Part shown: piece by piece, positions 1 through 6,300 of the stretch
Numbering within the stretch: position 1 is the first letter of the stretch
How the letters are laid out: each line of letters opens with the position of its first letter
IMG/VR virus record: IMGVR_UViG_3300033998_000451
Span: 1-41,571 of that record
From: a virus
DNA length: 41,571 bases
Reading direction: 5' to 3' (one strand)
Notes under the pieces: model-generated
The model's database searches: none
What the model was told of the DNA's origin: nothing
Seen by the model: the letters and a program-made list of their open reading frames with translations, nothing else
Translations under genes and position numbers: made by a program

Positions 1-342
1 ATGACCATTCGGGACCTGGCCGATGCAACCGGGTTGACCACTGCTACTATAAGCAGCCTCGAAGCCGGGAGGACAACCGCATCTCTCCCAAACCTGCGAA
101 AGCTGGCCCAGGTGCTGGGGGTGCCTATCGCTTATCTCGGGTGTTTTGAAACGCTACCTGAAAACACGTTGGGACAGCGCATTACGAAAGCTCGCTTGTT
201 TCACGGCCTCACGAAAGAAGAATTCGCCCAGATTATAGGCGTTGACGTTAAAACTCTACGGCACTGGGAGCAGGGGAAGCATGTACCCTTACCTCGATAT
301 TTTAACGTACTTAATCAGTATTTGAAAGTCCTGGAAGAATAA
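1..342 (+). CDS. Tandem helix-turn-helix (XRE-like) regulator, possibly 5' truncated
   Basis: A 113-residue protein made of two consecutive XRE/Cro-type helix-turn-helix units: residues about 1-46 (IRDLADATGLTTATISSLE) and about 58-110 (TKEEFAQIIGVDVKTLRHWE). It probably binds DNA as a regulator. The reading frame is open from the first base of the window. XRE domains usually have about ten residues before the first 'L-A' helix, so the true start is probably upstream and the gene may be partial. It is transcribed towards the late operon and ends just before a terminator shared with it. It may be the last host gene or a phage-edge gene; no attachment site could be identified. Confidence 0.75.
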   Translation: MTIRDLADATGLTTATISSLEAGRTTASLPNLRKLAQVLGVPIAYLGCFETLPENTLGQRITKARLFHGLTKEEFAQIIGVDVKTLRHWEQGKHVPLPRYFNVLNQYLKVLEE

Positions 343-368
343 AAAAGCCCCGGCCTCTTGACCGGGGC
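341..368 (-). terminator. Rho-independent terminator ending the late operon
   Basis: A perfect 7-bp GC stem (GCCCCGG at 347-353 with CCGGGGC at 362-368) has an 8-nt loop. On the minus strand it is followed directly by six T residues (AAAAAA at 341-346 on plus), the classic intrinsic terminator for transcription arriving from the holin gene. It could also stop plus-strand transcription of the HTH gene, although the T tract on that side is weak. Confidence 0.85.
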
Positions 369-375
369 GTAATCT

Positions 376-732
376 TTACTGTACCTGTTTGGCCCATTCG
401 TTCCCGAAAGCATCTTTGAGTTGGCGTAGGGCAGCTTCAATCAGGCCTTTAATCTCATCTGCCGTAAGCTTTAACCCGTGCTCCTGTGCTCTGGCTACCA
501 ACCACTCGGCGGCCTTTTGATACTTGTCGGGACCGTGCAGGTCCTTGTAGACCTGCTCCACGAAGCGTACGGCCAGGATTGCAAGTTCCTGCTTCGTTGC
601 CAGCTCTTCCTGAATGCGTTTGACCCTTTCGGTCCCCAACCGCCTGCGCAGATATTCCACCGCCAGGGCGGCCAAGGTAGGAATAAGAATAGCTAATAGG
701 TCATAGGCGAGTTGGACCAACTTATCTTCCAT
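376..732 (-). CDS. Phage holin, LLH family (probable)
   Basis: A 118-residue protein with one N-terminal hydrophobic helix (residues about 8-28, LAYDLLAILIPTLAALAVEY), then a basic stretch (RRRLG) and a long charged helical region. This fits the phage_holin_LLH family, which contributes to endolysin release through the membrane. It is the last gene of the late operon; its start codon abuts the stop of the amidase gene and a strong terminator follows. The single membrane segment is clear; the holin role is inferred from family resemblance and from position beside the endolysin. Confidence 0.65.
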   Translation of the reverse strand: MEDKLVQLAYDLLAILIPTLAALAVEYLRRRLGTERVKRIQEELATKQELAILAVRFVEQVYKDLHGPDKYQKAAEWLVARAQEHGLKLTADEIKGLIEAALRQLKDAFGNEWAKQVQ

Positions 733-1470
733 TTACTGCACCCCCAACAGTTTGGCGAATCGATGCAATACTGCTGCTGCTTCTTCCCGCGTGAGTGGTT
801 TACCCAATCCGAAGTTGCCTTGTCCATCTCCGCGCATCAGTCCCTTTTCCTTTACCCACTTAATATCTTCAATAGCCCAGTGGTGGTCGGGTACATCCCT
901 AAACACGCTGCCCATGGAAAGCATCTCCTGAATGATTTGAATGCCAGTTACTTTGCCTATAGCTTTGGCAATAGCGGCAGCACATTTTTCCTGATAAGCA
1001 GGGTCCGCTAATAGTCGCTCTTCTTCTGGGTTGTTGATAAATGCCAGCTCCGTCAACACTGCCGGCATGTTGGTCCGGCGCAAAACGTAGTAGTTGGCCG
1101 TTTTAACCCCGCGGTTAGCACGGCCTGTGGCTGCTATGAGCTCGGCTTGGATAGCTTTTGCGAGGACTTCTCCTTGGCCACCAAACTTATAGCAATAGGT
1201 TTCGGTGCCCTTTGCTTCCGGCGTTCCAGCGGAATTGCAGTGGATGCTCACGAAGTAGTCCGCACCAAAAGAATTTGCAATATTGCACCGAGGCTGGAGG
1301 TCAACAAAAACGTCGCTGGTGCGAGTAAGCTTCACCTCCACGCCGGCTTTGCGTAGCTTTTCGGCTATCTTCAGCGCCACCGCAAGGTTTACATGGGCCT
1401 CTTTGAGGCCATTAGGTCCGACCGCGCCAGGGTCAGAGCCACCATGGCCTGGGTCTATTACAATACGCAC
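733..1470 (-). CDS. Endolysin: N-acetylmuramoyl-L-alanine amidase (Amidase_3) with SLH domain
   Basis: Zinc-dependent amidase that cleaves the bond between N-acetylmuramic acid and L-alanine in peptidoglycan for host lysis. Residues 1-180 form the catalytic domain: DPGHGG with zinc ligand H9, E24, the SIHCNS motif with H77, and LTELAF with the catalytic E141. Residues about 188-243 look like one S-layer-homology domain (FRDVPDHHWA...KGLMRGDGQGNFG...TREEAAAVLHRF), which would anchor the enzyme to secondary cell-wall polymer. It starts at GTG 1470 behind AGGAGGTGG. There is no signal peptide, as expected for a holin-dependent endolysin. It lies in a lysis cassette with three small membrane proteins. 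Confidence 0.93.
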   Translation of the reverse strand: MRIVIDPGHGGSDPGAVGPNGLKEAHVNLAVALKIAEKLRKAGVEVKLTRTSDVFVDLQPRCNIANSFGADYFVSIHCNSAGTPEAKGTETYCYKFGGQGEVLAKAIQAELIAATGRANRGVKTANYYVLRRTNMPAVLTELAFINNPEEERLLADPAYQEKCAAAIAKAIGKVTGIQIIQEMLSMGSVFRDVPDHHWAIEDIKWVKEKGLMRGDGQGNFGLGKPLTREEAAAVLHRFAKLLGVQ

Positions 1471-1481
1471 GATACCACCTC

Positions 1482-1841
1482 CTAAATAGTCGGCTTCTCA
1501 GGAGCCCCGTCCGGTGCCACAGCTTCTGGGGCTACTTCCGGCGCCTGTATCGTGGGGCTCTGTTGTTCCTGGTAATAATAAGGTTGCTGATAATACCCCT
1601 GCTGGGCAACAGTAAAGCCGCTCCGCCTTGGCCAGGGAAGCGGCAGGTTACTAATAGCCTTGCCCCCAACCGCGATAAGGAGCGGGTAGGAGAGGACCAA
1701 AAAATAATCCACCTGGTTGCCAGAAAGGTCATGCGATAGCGCAAACTTTATCGCCACGTACATCCAGACAGGGAGCACCAGAACGGTTACCAGGTCCGCT
1801 AGGCTCCAGCCGTCCGGGTCGTTCCAAAAGCCTCTCATCAC
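1482..1841 (-). CDS. Small membrane protein of the lysis cassette (holin-like)
   Basis: A 119-residue protein of unrecognised family. Two hydrophobic segments (residues about 14-34, LADLVTVLVLPVWMYVAIKF, and about 45-62, DYFLVLSYPLLIAVGGKA) are followed by a Tyr/Gln-rich stretch (QQGYYQQPYYYQEQQ) and a Pro/Ala/Glu-rich tail. ATG 1838, just inside the listed start, has the better-spaced GAGGGG. It lies between another small membrane protein and the amidase, so a holin or holin-partner role is plausible but not shown. The low-complexity tail is unlike typical holins. Confidence 0.55.
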   Translation of the reverse strand: MMRGFWNDPDGWSLADLVTVLVLPVWMYVAIKFALSHDLSGNQVDYFLVLSYPLLIAVGGKAISNLPLPWPRRSGFTVAQQGYYQQPYYYQEQQSPTIQAPEVAPEAVAPDGAPEKPTI

Positions 1842-1844
1842 CCC

Positions 1845-2084
1845 TCACCGCCTTGCTCTTTCTAATAGCTCATCAATTTTAGCCTCCTGCCGGGTAAGGC
1901 TTATCTGAATAGCCTGGACCACAGCCGTCACTTGCTCCAAGGCTTTTGTATTGTTCTGCACTACCTCCGCCAGGTTTATCTCATCTCTGCGCTCAATCCA
2001 GCGACTAATAATATAGATAAGCCCAGCTACGGCGAAAAAAGCAATGCCGTACTGGGCGAGTTCAGGGCCGGGCATAGGCGTCAC
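1845..2084 (-). CDS. BhlA/XhlA-like holin-associated membrane protein
   Basis: A 79-residue protein with one membrane segment (residues about 10-27, YGIAFFAVAGLIYIISRW), a charged hinge (IERRDE) and an amphipathic, coiled-coil-like C-terminus (AEVVQNNTKALEQ...EAKIDELLERARR). This architecture matches small BhlA/XhlA-type lysis proteins of Gram-positive phages. It overlaps the end of the reverse transcriptase gene by 4 bp, so it is translationally linked to the retroelement although functionally part of the lysis cassette. Confidence 0.55.
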   Translation of the reverse strand: MTPMPGPELAQYGIAFFAVAGLIYIISRWIERRDEINLAEVVQNNTKALEQVTAVVQAIQISLTRQEAKIDELLERARR

Positions 2085-3154
2085 CTCCCGGGTTGGCGTT
2101 GTTTTTTCTCATCGGCATCCCCTCCTCTTGTTAATACAAAGTTTTCGAGCAGCTTTCGCCGCAAATTGTAGCTATTAGCATGGCTCACATGCCCGAGCCA
2201 GGATTGGATTGTCGCGTTAATCTTATCTAAGCTAATACGGCCTTCCCGAAACTTACGCTGGAAAGCCTTGAGCTTCCGCTTCATCCTTTTTATGCTGGAC
2301 TTCCTAACCAACCTATGTGTTGGCCAAATACGATACCCAAGAAAGTCAATTCCCTGGCTAATAGGCCATACTCCTGTTTTGTCATTGAGACGTAAGTCCA
2401 GTTTATCGGCCAGAAACCCTTCGATTTCCTTCTTGACTTCCCATAGGTGCCGTTTATCCCCTCCAATAATAACGAAGTCGTCCATATAGCGCACATAGTA
2501 CCTTTCCCGAAGGACCTCCTTTACGAAATGGTCAAGTTGGTCAAGATAAACATTGGCCCATAGCTGGGAAGTCAAATTCCCGATAGGGAGACCTCTGGGA
2601 CAGTCGCTGCCATCGCCGCCGCTGTCGATAATCTCATCAATCAGCCAAAGGGTATCAGGACAGGTAATCCGTTTCCTGATTATAGCCTTCAAGATGGCAT
2701 GATTAATGCTCGGGAAGTATTGGGCTATATCTCCTTTTAAGCAGTAAACACGCTCCCATTTACGCTGCGCTATACGAAGAAACTGCGTTACCCTATCCGC
2801 GCCGGCATGGGTACCTTTGCCAACCCTACAGGCGTAACTATCATAAATAAACCGGGACTCAAAAATTGGCTCAATGATGTTGCAAAGGGCATGTTGCACC
2901 ACTCGGTCCTTGAATGGCAATGCAGCGACTAATCTGGTCTTGGGGTCATGAACATAAAAGAACCGGTACGGTCCGGTTCTGTAGGTCTTCCAAATAAGCT
3001 CGTTTTGGATTTGCAGAAGGTTCTCTTCTAAGTTTGCCGTAAAGGCAAGGACCTCTTGTTGGTACCTTTTGTTACGCCTGGCTTTCAGGTATGCTCGGTA
3101 TAAGTTTTCAAAATCATAAATGAGCGGATAGAGGTTGTTATATGTTTTCGACAA
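2081..3154 (-). CDS. Diversity-generating retroelement reverse transcriptase
   Basis: A 357-residue reverse transcriptase. The visible motifs follow the retroelement order: palm Asp in CLKGDIAQYFPSI (about 139-150), RGLPIGNLTSQLWAN (about 187-201) and catalytic YMDDF (223-227), then LNDKTG and DFLGYRI. The IG-x3-SQ form of motif 4, in place of the QG-x3-SP of retroviral and group II intron enzymes, is characteristic of DGR reverse transcriptases and is linked to adenine infidelity. No maturase, RNase H or endonuclease domain is present. The start is TTG 3154 behind GGGGGTGAGG. It lies downstream of target, avd and TR, the BPP-1 order. It copies TR RNA into mutagenised cDNA that replaces VR. 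Confidence 0.96.
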   Translation of the reverse strand: MSKTYNNLYPLIYDFENLYRAYLKARRNKRYQQEVLAFTANLEENLLQIQNELIWKTYRTGPYRFFYVHDPKTRLVAALPFKDRVVQHALCNIIEPIFESRFIYDSYACRVGKGTHAGADRVTQFLRIAQRKWERVYCLKGDIAQYFPSINHAILKAIIRKRITCPDTLWLIDEIIDSGGDGSDCPRGLPIGNLTSQLWANVYLDQLDHFVKEVLRERYYVRYMDDFVIIGGDKRHLWEVKKEIEGFLADKLDLRLNDKTGVWPISQGIDFLGYRIWPTHRLVRKSSIKRMKRKLKAFQRKFREGRISLDKINATIQSWLGHVSHANSYNLRRKLLENFVLTRGGDADEKKQRQPGR

Positions 3155-3332
3155 TTCCTCACCCCCATTGAGGGCGGTAGCGGATGATTTTCACCTTGCA
3201 AGGTTACTTACCACCCGCTACCTGTTTATGTTTTTTGCCGGCCAGACAAGCTGGCGCGACAAGGAACCGGGTTCCTTTGCCTGCGCACTGGACGAAACCC
3301 CGTAGGGTTTCGACTTCTGGCTTGCCAGGCAG
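3155..3332 (-). ncRNA. Structured spacer between TR and reverse transcriptase, 3' part of the DGR template RNA
   Basis: This non-coding stretch follows TR in the template RNA. It contains nested short hairpins: CGAAACCC/GGGTTTCG with a 4-nt loop (3293-3312), AAGGAAC/GTTCCTT with a 3-nt loop (3271-3287) and GCCAG/CTGGC (3241-3255). In BPP-1 the comparable spacer, about 140 nt, is needed for cDNA priming and for Avd-RT binding. The equivalent role here is inferred from position and structure. The RT ribosome binding site lies at its 3' end. Confidence 0.65.
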
Positions 3333-3450
3333 AGCGGCGCGGAAGCCGATGTTGCCGTTCCAGTTGCCGACCGGATTGTTCAGGTTCAGAGCGAACGCAG
3401 CCCGAGCATTGGCCCCATTGTTCCAGTTCCCGCCACGGAGAGCGACCCGC
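3333..3450 (-). repeat. DGR template repeat (TR)
   Basis: A 118-bp near-copy of the end of the tail-protein gene, located between avd and the RT gene. Read in the same frame as VR it carries ten Asn codons (AAC/AAT): GGN-W-NN-GAN ... LN-L-NN ... GN-W-N-G-N. Against VR there are 12 mismatches, every one at a TR adenine on the minus strand, and about nine adenines remain unchanged. TR is the invariant donor of sequence information. AAY codons mutagenised at both adenines become NNY, which gives 15 amino acids and no stop codon. Confidence 0.97.
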
Positions 3451-3479
3451 GCATTGCAACCCGGCCCCTACAAAAAGCT

Positions 3480-3812
3480 TCAGCGCATGGATTTCATCCA
3501 TCCGCCAAGCATTTTGCCTATCTCGTTAAGCATTGCAGCCCAGTTTTCGTATTTCTTAAACGGTAGAAAGCCGAGCTGCATAGCCAACCGTATAAGCGAG
3601 CGCAGGTAATCGAGTTCCACGTCCATTTCTTGAAACGTGGTCTTTTTATAATACTTCTTGTTGGCAGCGATAATGAGGTTGAGGAGCCTATACATCGACT
3701 TTTTAATGTCAGCCGCCAAAGTATAACGCTCGCTTTTGGGGAACTGGCGAAGAGCGGTATAGCCGTAAGCAATCATGTCTTCGCACTTTTGTCTTATCTT
3801 TAACTCCTGCAT
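3480..3812 (-). CDS. avd: Avd-like accessory protein of the DGR (four-helix bundle)
   Basis: A 110-residue, mostly helical, basic protein (QKCEDMIAYGYTALRQFPKSERYTLA ... MYRLLNLIIAANKKYYKKT ... LDYLRSLIRLAMQLGFL ... WAAMLNEIGKMLGGW). This is the pattern of the Avd/23S-rRNA-intervening-sequence four-helix-bundle family. In BPP-1, Avd forms a pentameric barrel that binds reverse transcriptase and template RNA and is essential for mutagenic retrohoming. It lies between the target gene and TR; its 3' end is 29 bp from TR and probably forms the 5' part of the template RNA. The ribosome site is AGGAG, close to ATG 3812. Confidence 0.9.
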   Translation of the reverse strand: MQELKIRQKCEDMIAYGYTALRQFPKSERYTLAADIKKSMYRLLNLIIAANKKYYKKTTFQEMDVELDYLRSLIRLAMQLGFLPFKKYENWAAMLNEIGKMLGGWMKSMR

Positions 3813-3835
3813 TTCTCCTACCTCTAATTTCGGAT

Positions 3836-3863
3836 TGGGGGCTTCGCTATCGCTCCGCCCCCA
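3836..3863 (-). promoter_or_regulatory. GC-rich hairpin/cruciform downstream of VR (candidate DGR target-site element)
   Basis: A 7-bp stem (3836-3842 with 3857-3863, core GGGGGC/GCCCCC) encloses an inner GC/GC pair with a GATA tetraloop (3846-3853). Between the two helices lie purine stretches GGA and GAA that could stack as G-A mismatches. In BPP-1 a hairpin downstream of VR with a GRNA tetraloop is required for efficient retrohoming, and GATA fits that consensus. It lies about 38 bp past VR, in the gap between the target stop codon and avd. No T run follows on the minus strand, so a terminator is less likely. Confidence 0.6.
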
Positions 3864-3888
3864 GATTACCAGAATTTCAGATTTCAGA

Positions 3889-5436
3889 TTACAAACTTAA
3901 AGCGGCGCGGAAGCCGATGTAGCCGATCCAGAAGCCGACCGGAGAGCTCAGGTCCAGAGCGAACGCAGCCCGAGCACCGGCCCCATTGCTCCAGGTCCCG
4001 CCACGGAGAGCGACCCGCTGGCCTTTCCAACGCGCCCAGAAACCGTCTTTCCATTCCTCATTGCCACTGGAGTTTACAGTGGCTGGCAAGGCTAGGGCGG
4101 CCAACTCAAGCTCAGTACGCATTGTGAGAAACTTACCAAACTGCCAAGCTCCGTAGTTAGTGTCTGTCGAGGCTGCATCATTGTTACTCATCTGCGGCGA
4201 AATGCACGCAAACTTCACGCCCTGGGCATGGGCGGCAATAGTAGAACCGTTAGCTCCACGATTGACCGTCAGCTGATTACCGTTTACCGCCGTTACCGTC
4301 ATTTGTTCATTCTCAACTTGTAGTACATCCCCGACCGCAGGACCAGTCTTACCAGGCCCCAAGACTAGCTTCGAATATGTGAAAGTAGCGGGGTTAGTAG
4401 TATTGTTCAGGCCGCTATCCGCAATGACAGCACTATATCCACCCGGAATCAGGCAGTAGTCGGTCATCTGGATTACCTGTGCTCCGTTCCCGTGAGGGCC
4501 GGCGGTGGTGCCTTCTTGACCTCTCTGGCAGCCTGTTAGGGTATAGGTGCCGTTGCCGTTATTAACAAAATTACTATACCTTACGTACTCATCGGTGTTA
4601 GTTCCCTCAGCCTTAATTAACACCAAGCCATCGGTAGCGGGCCAGAGCTCCGGGTTCTGCACGTTAGCAATAACTATGGCGGTATCGGTGGCAGTTATGC
4701 CGTCTGCGTCCTGGATAACAGCGGTTTTCTTTGCTGTGTAAATGCCGGTATCTATGGTAAAGTCGATAAACTCCCAAACGTTACCTACCAGGTCAAATAC
4801 TCCATTAGCCATGCCATTGTGAGACCAGCTAATCGGACCCGTACCTGTTAGAACACGTGCAACCTGATTGCCGTAGTAAGGATAACCAGAGCTCCCCGGC
4901 GTACCGCCTATTGAAACGTCAGGTACCCCATAGTATTCAAAGCTGTTCGGGTCTCTAATATCACGGCCATAATAATTGTTACCGCGTACATCGTGTCCCA
5001 GGAGCCTGATGAGAAAGGCCAGGGTAGCCCATTCCTTCATAGTCATAAGGTGGCAGGATACACCATTGATTTTGCGGTTCTCGCACGCCTTCTTTGCATT
5101 GTCTAGAGTTATTTCCGTCCAGGGTACCTTGCCGGGTAAAGATACCGCCACATCCGTGGTAGACCCAGCAGTAATGGTCGGATTGGCACCGATACCCCTT
5201 GAAGTGCTGGTCGCATTCTTGTGGCTACATTGGTACTTGTCAACAAAGAATCCGCCTAAAAGCAAATCCTGGGGCGGGAACTGCCCATTATCCCAAATCC
5301 CGGCTGGGATGCGGAACTTGGGAATATAGACCATTTGGGTTAGGGCTCCATCATCGGTTTTAAAGGTTACCTCCCTGGTGCCTGCGTTAATCTGGTCACG
5401 TAACGCTGCTAAACTAAGCTTCGAGATATTGGGCAT
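3889..5436 (-). CDS. DGR target: tail-associated protein with C-type-lectin/FGE-sulfatase fold
   Basis: A 515-residue protein, probably the diversified receptor-binding tip of the phage tail. Its N-terminal half has formylglycine-generating-enzyme-like features (GGFFVDKYQCS, CHLMTMKEWATLAFL, GVFDLVGNVWEFID). The C-terminus (residues about 449-515; WARWKGQRVALRGG ... IGFRAALSL) is the lectin-fold core with the diversified residues at 473-512. Between these parts sit two beta-rich modules of similar pattern (about 255-325 and 365-425; VLIKAEG...EYVRYS and VLQVENEQMTV, each ending in G-x-H-G/AQG). It starts at ATG 5436 behind GGAGG. The FGE fold is used only as a scaffold in DGR targets, so no enzymatic role is proposed. 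Fibre genes lie immediately upstream. Confidence 0.92.
   Translation of the reverse strand: MPNISKLSLAALRDQINAGTREVTFKTDDGALTQMVYIPKFRIPAGIWDNGQFPPQDLLLGGFFVDKYQCSHKNATSTSRGIGANPTITAGSTTDVAVSLPGKVPWTEITLDNAKKACENRKINGVSCHLMTMKEWATLAFLIRLLGHDVRGNNYYGRDIRDPNSFEYYGVPDVSIGGTPGSSGYPYYGNQVARVLTGTGPISWSHNGMANGVFDLVGNVWEFIDFTIDTGIYTAKKTAVIQDADGITATDTAIVIANVQNPELWPATDGLVLIKAEGTNTDEYVRYSNFVNNGNGTYTLTGCQRGQEGTTAGPHGNGAQVIQMTDYCLIPGGYSAVIADSGLNNTTNPATFTYSKLVLGPGKTGPAVGDVLQVENEQMTVTAVNGNQLTVNRGANGSTIAAHAQGVKFACISPQMSNNDAASTDTNYGAWQFGKFLTMRTELELAALALPATVNSSGNEEWKDGFWARWKGQRVALRGGTWSNGAGARAAFALDLSSPVGFWIGYIGFRAALSL
3901..4018 (-). repeat. DGR variable repeat (VR) at the 3' end of the target gene
   Basis: The 118-bp region encodes residues 473-512 of the target. 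Compared with TR it has 12 substitutions, all at TR adenines: Asn becomes Thr, Ser, Gly, Asp, Ser, Ser, Phe, Ile and Tyr at nine codons, and one Asn codon stays AAT. C, G and T positions are all conserved. The invariant GC-rich end (3901-3919, reading GGCTTCCGCGCCGCT on the minus strand) is the likely initiation-of-mutagenic-homology segment, where cDNA integrates. Confidence 0.97.
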
Positions 5437-5835
5437 TTATACCACCTCCGGTAAGGGAAATACTATTACCTGCACATCGGCGGCCTCCAAATTAAGGGGC
5501 ACCGGCACCGATTTGTAGATGGTCGTGCCGTTCTGGTCAACTTCATTTGTGGGCACGCTCTCATATCGCTGTGGAGGCAGGATTACTTCTACAAGTAACC
5601 AAAAGTGGTCGCGGTTTATGTCAGTTGAACAAAAGTGGTCGCGGTTTATGTCAGTTGAAAGCGAACCGTCTTCTTCAAGGTAAAGCCTGAATGCCTTACC
5701 TTGATACGGCTCCAGGTCGAACGTGCCGCCGGCACAATTAATTGAGCCTGCCGAAAATGGAACTACAACCAACTTATTGGCCGCAAGTCTAATAGCCTCA
5801 TTGGGTTTGCTGGGGTCATGTTGAATAATCACCAT
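5437..5835 (-). CDS. Hypothetical tail protein with a 10-residue tandem duplication
   Basis: A 132-residue protein of unrecognised family lying between fibre genes and the DGR target. It has predicted beta structure throughout (KLVVVPFSAGS, FRLYLEEDGS, LLVEVILPPQRYES, DVQVIVFPLPEVV). The decapeptide STDINRDHF-C/W is present twice in a row, from an exact in-frame 30-bp tandem duplication. The gene ends one base from the start of the target gene, so the two are translated in tandem. It may be a fibre chaperone or a small connector for the target protein; this is inferred from position only. Confidence 0.7.
   Translation of the reverse strand: MVIIQHDPSKPNEAIRLAANKLVVVPFSAGSINCAGGTFDLEPYQGKAFRLYLEEDGSLSTDINRDHFCSTDINRDHFWLLVEVILPPQRYESVPTNEVDQNGTTIYKSVPVPLNLEAADVQVIVFPLPEVV
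5601..5660. repeat. Two tandem 30-bp direct repeats within a tail gene
   Basis: Units 5601-5630 and 5631-5660 match at 29 of 30 positions (AAAAGTGGTCGCGGTTTATG and following). Being 30 bp long they keep the frame and duplicate ten residues. The near identity implies a recent duplication or an active slippage site. Confidence 0.95.
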
Positions 5836-5849
5836 CTATCCCTCCTAAA

Positions 5850-6287
5850 TCAGGTAATCAGTTGATAACGGAATGCGCCGGTGAATCCACCTGTATTGTA
5901 AACAGTAAAGGCATTGGCAGCCTTCGAGACCCATACATCCCCTAAATCTCCTTTGGTGTCAGCCAGGGGAATGACGTTCACAATATAGTTCGTATGTCCC
6001 AGGTTATGCGTAATGGTGCGACCAGACGTGCTATTGAAAGTGCTCTCACCTTGCAGCGTTTGGGTCTCCAGGGCGTCCAGTCTCGCATCCAGATTTGCGT
6101 ACCCTCCGCGAGCGGTTGAAACTTCGCTTTGTAAGGCATCTAGCTGCTGTTTAAGATAGAGAGTACGGTTGGCGAGTTGCTTATGTGGGCGGTTATCAAT
6201 GCCGTCCGGGCCGCCTTGCACCGGGTCGGTCGCTTCAATCTGGTATATACCGCTTTCCCAGACTGCGCTTTCAGTGATATTTGCCAT
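5850..6287 (-). CDS. Tail fibre-like protein
   Basis: A 145-residue protein. The N-terminus (SGIYQIEATDPVQGGPDGIDNRPHKQLANRTLYLKQQ, cited here in part) has the 'N-x-PHKQLANRTLYLK' pattern frequent at the start of phage tail-fibre and collar proteins. A short coiled coil follows (LDALQSEVSTARGGYANLDARLDALE, residues about 51-75), then a beta-rich C-terminal head (ITHNLGHTNYIVNVIPLAD ... FTVYNTGGFTGAFRYQLI). The coiled coil suggests a trimer. It sits in the fibre cluster between baseplate genes and the DGR target. Confidence 0.7.
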   Translation of the reverse strand: MANITESAVWESGIYQIEATDPVQGGPDGIDNRPHKQLANRTLYLKQQLDALQSEVSTARGGYANLDARLDALETQTLQGESTFNSTSGRTITHNLGHTNYIVNVIPLADTKGDLGDVWVSKAANAFTVYNTGGFTGAFRYQLIT

Positions 6288-6300
6288 TAAAGGTCACCTC

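Noticed and set aside
1-342. Left attachment site of the prophage near the first gene
   Set aside because: No repeat matching the integrase end could be tested, since attP would lie past 41571; claiming a site would be unsupported.
2081-3154. Reverse transcriptase as a group II intron, retron or Abi defence enzyme
   Set aside because: No maturase or endonuclease domain, the IG-x3-SQ motif, and the adjacent Avd gene with TR and VR fit a DGR only.
3226-3501. Minus-strand open frame of 91 codons through TR
   Set aside because: It reads TR in a different frame from VR (the VR frame gives the Asn-rich match) and has no family resemblance; it is a by-product of the non-coding template region.
3184-3609. 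Long plus-strand open frame of 141 codons across the TR and spacer
   Set aside because: It lies antisense to TR, the spacer and avd; it is rich in Pro/Arg/Ala as expected from the complement of these sequences, and has no ribosome site. The TR/VR pattern explains the sequence.
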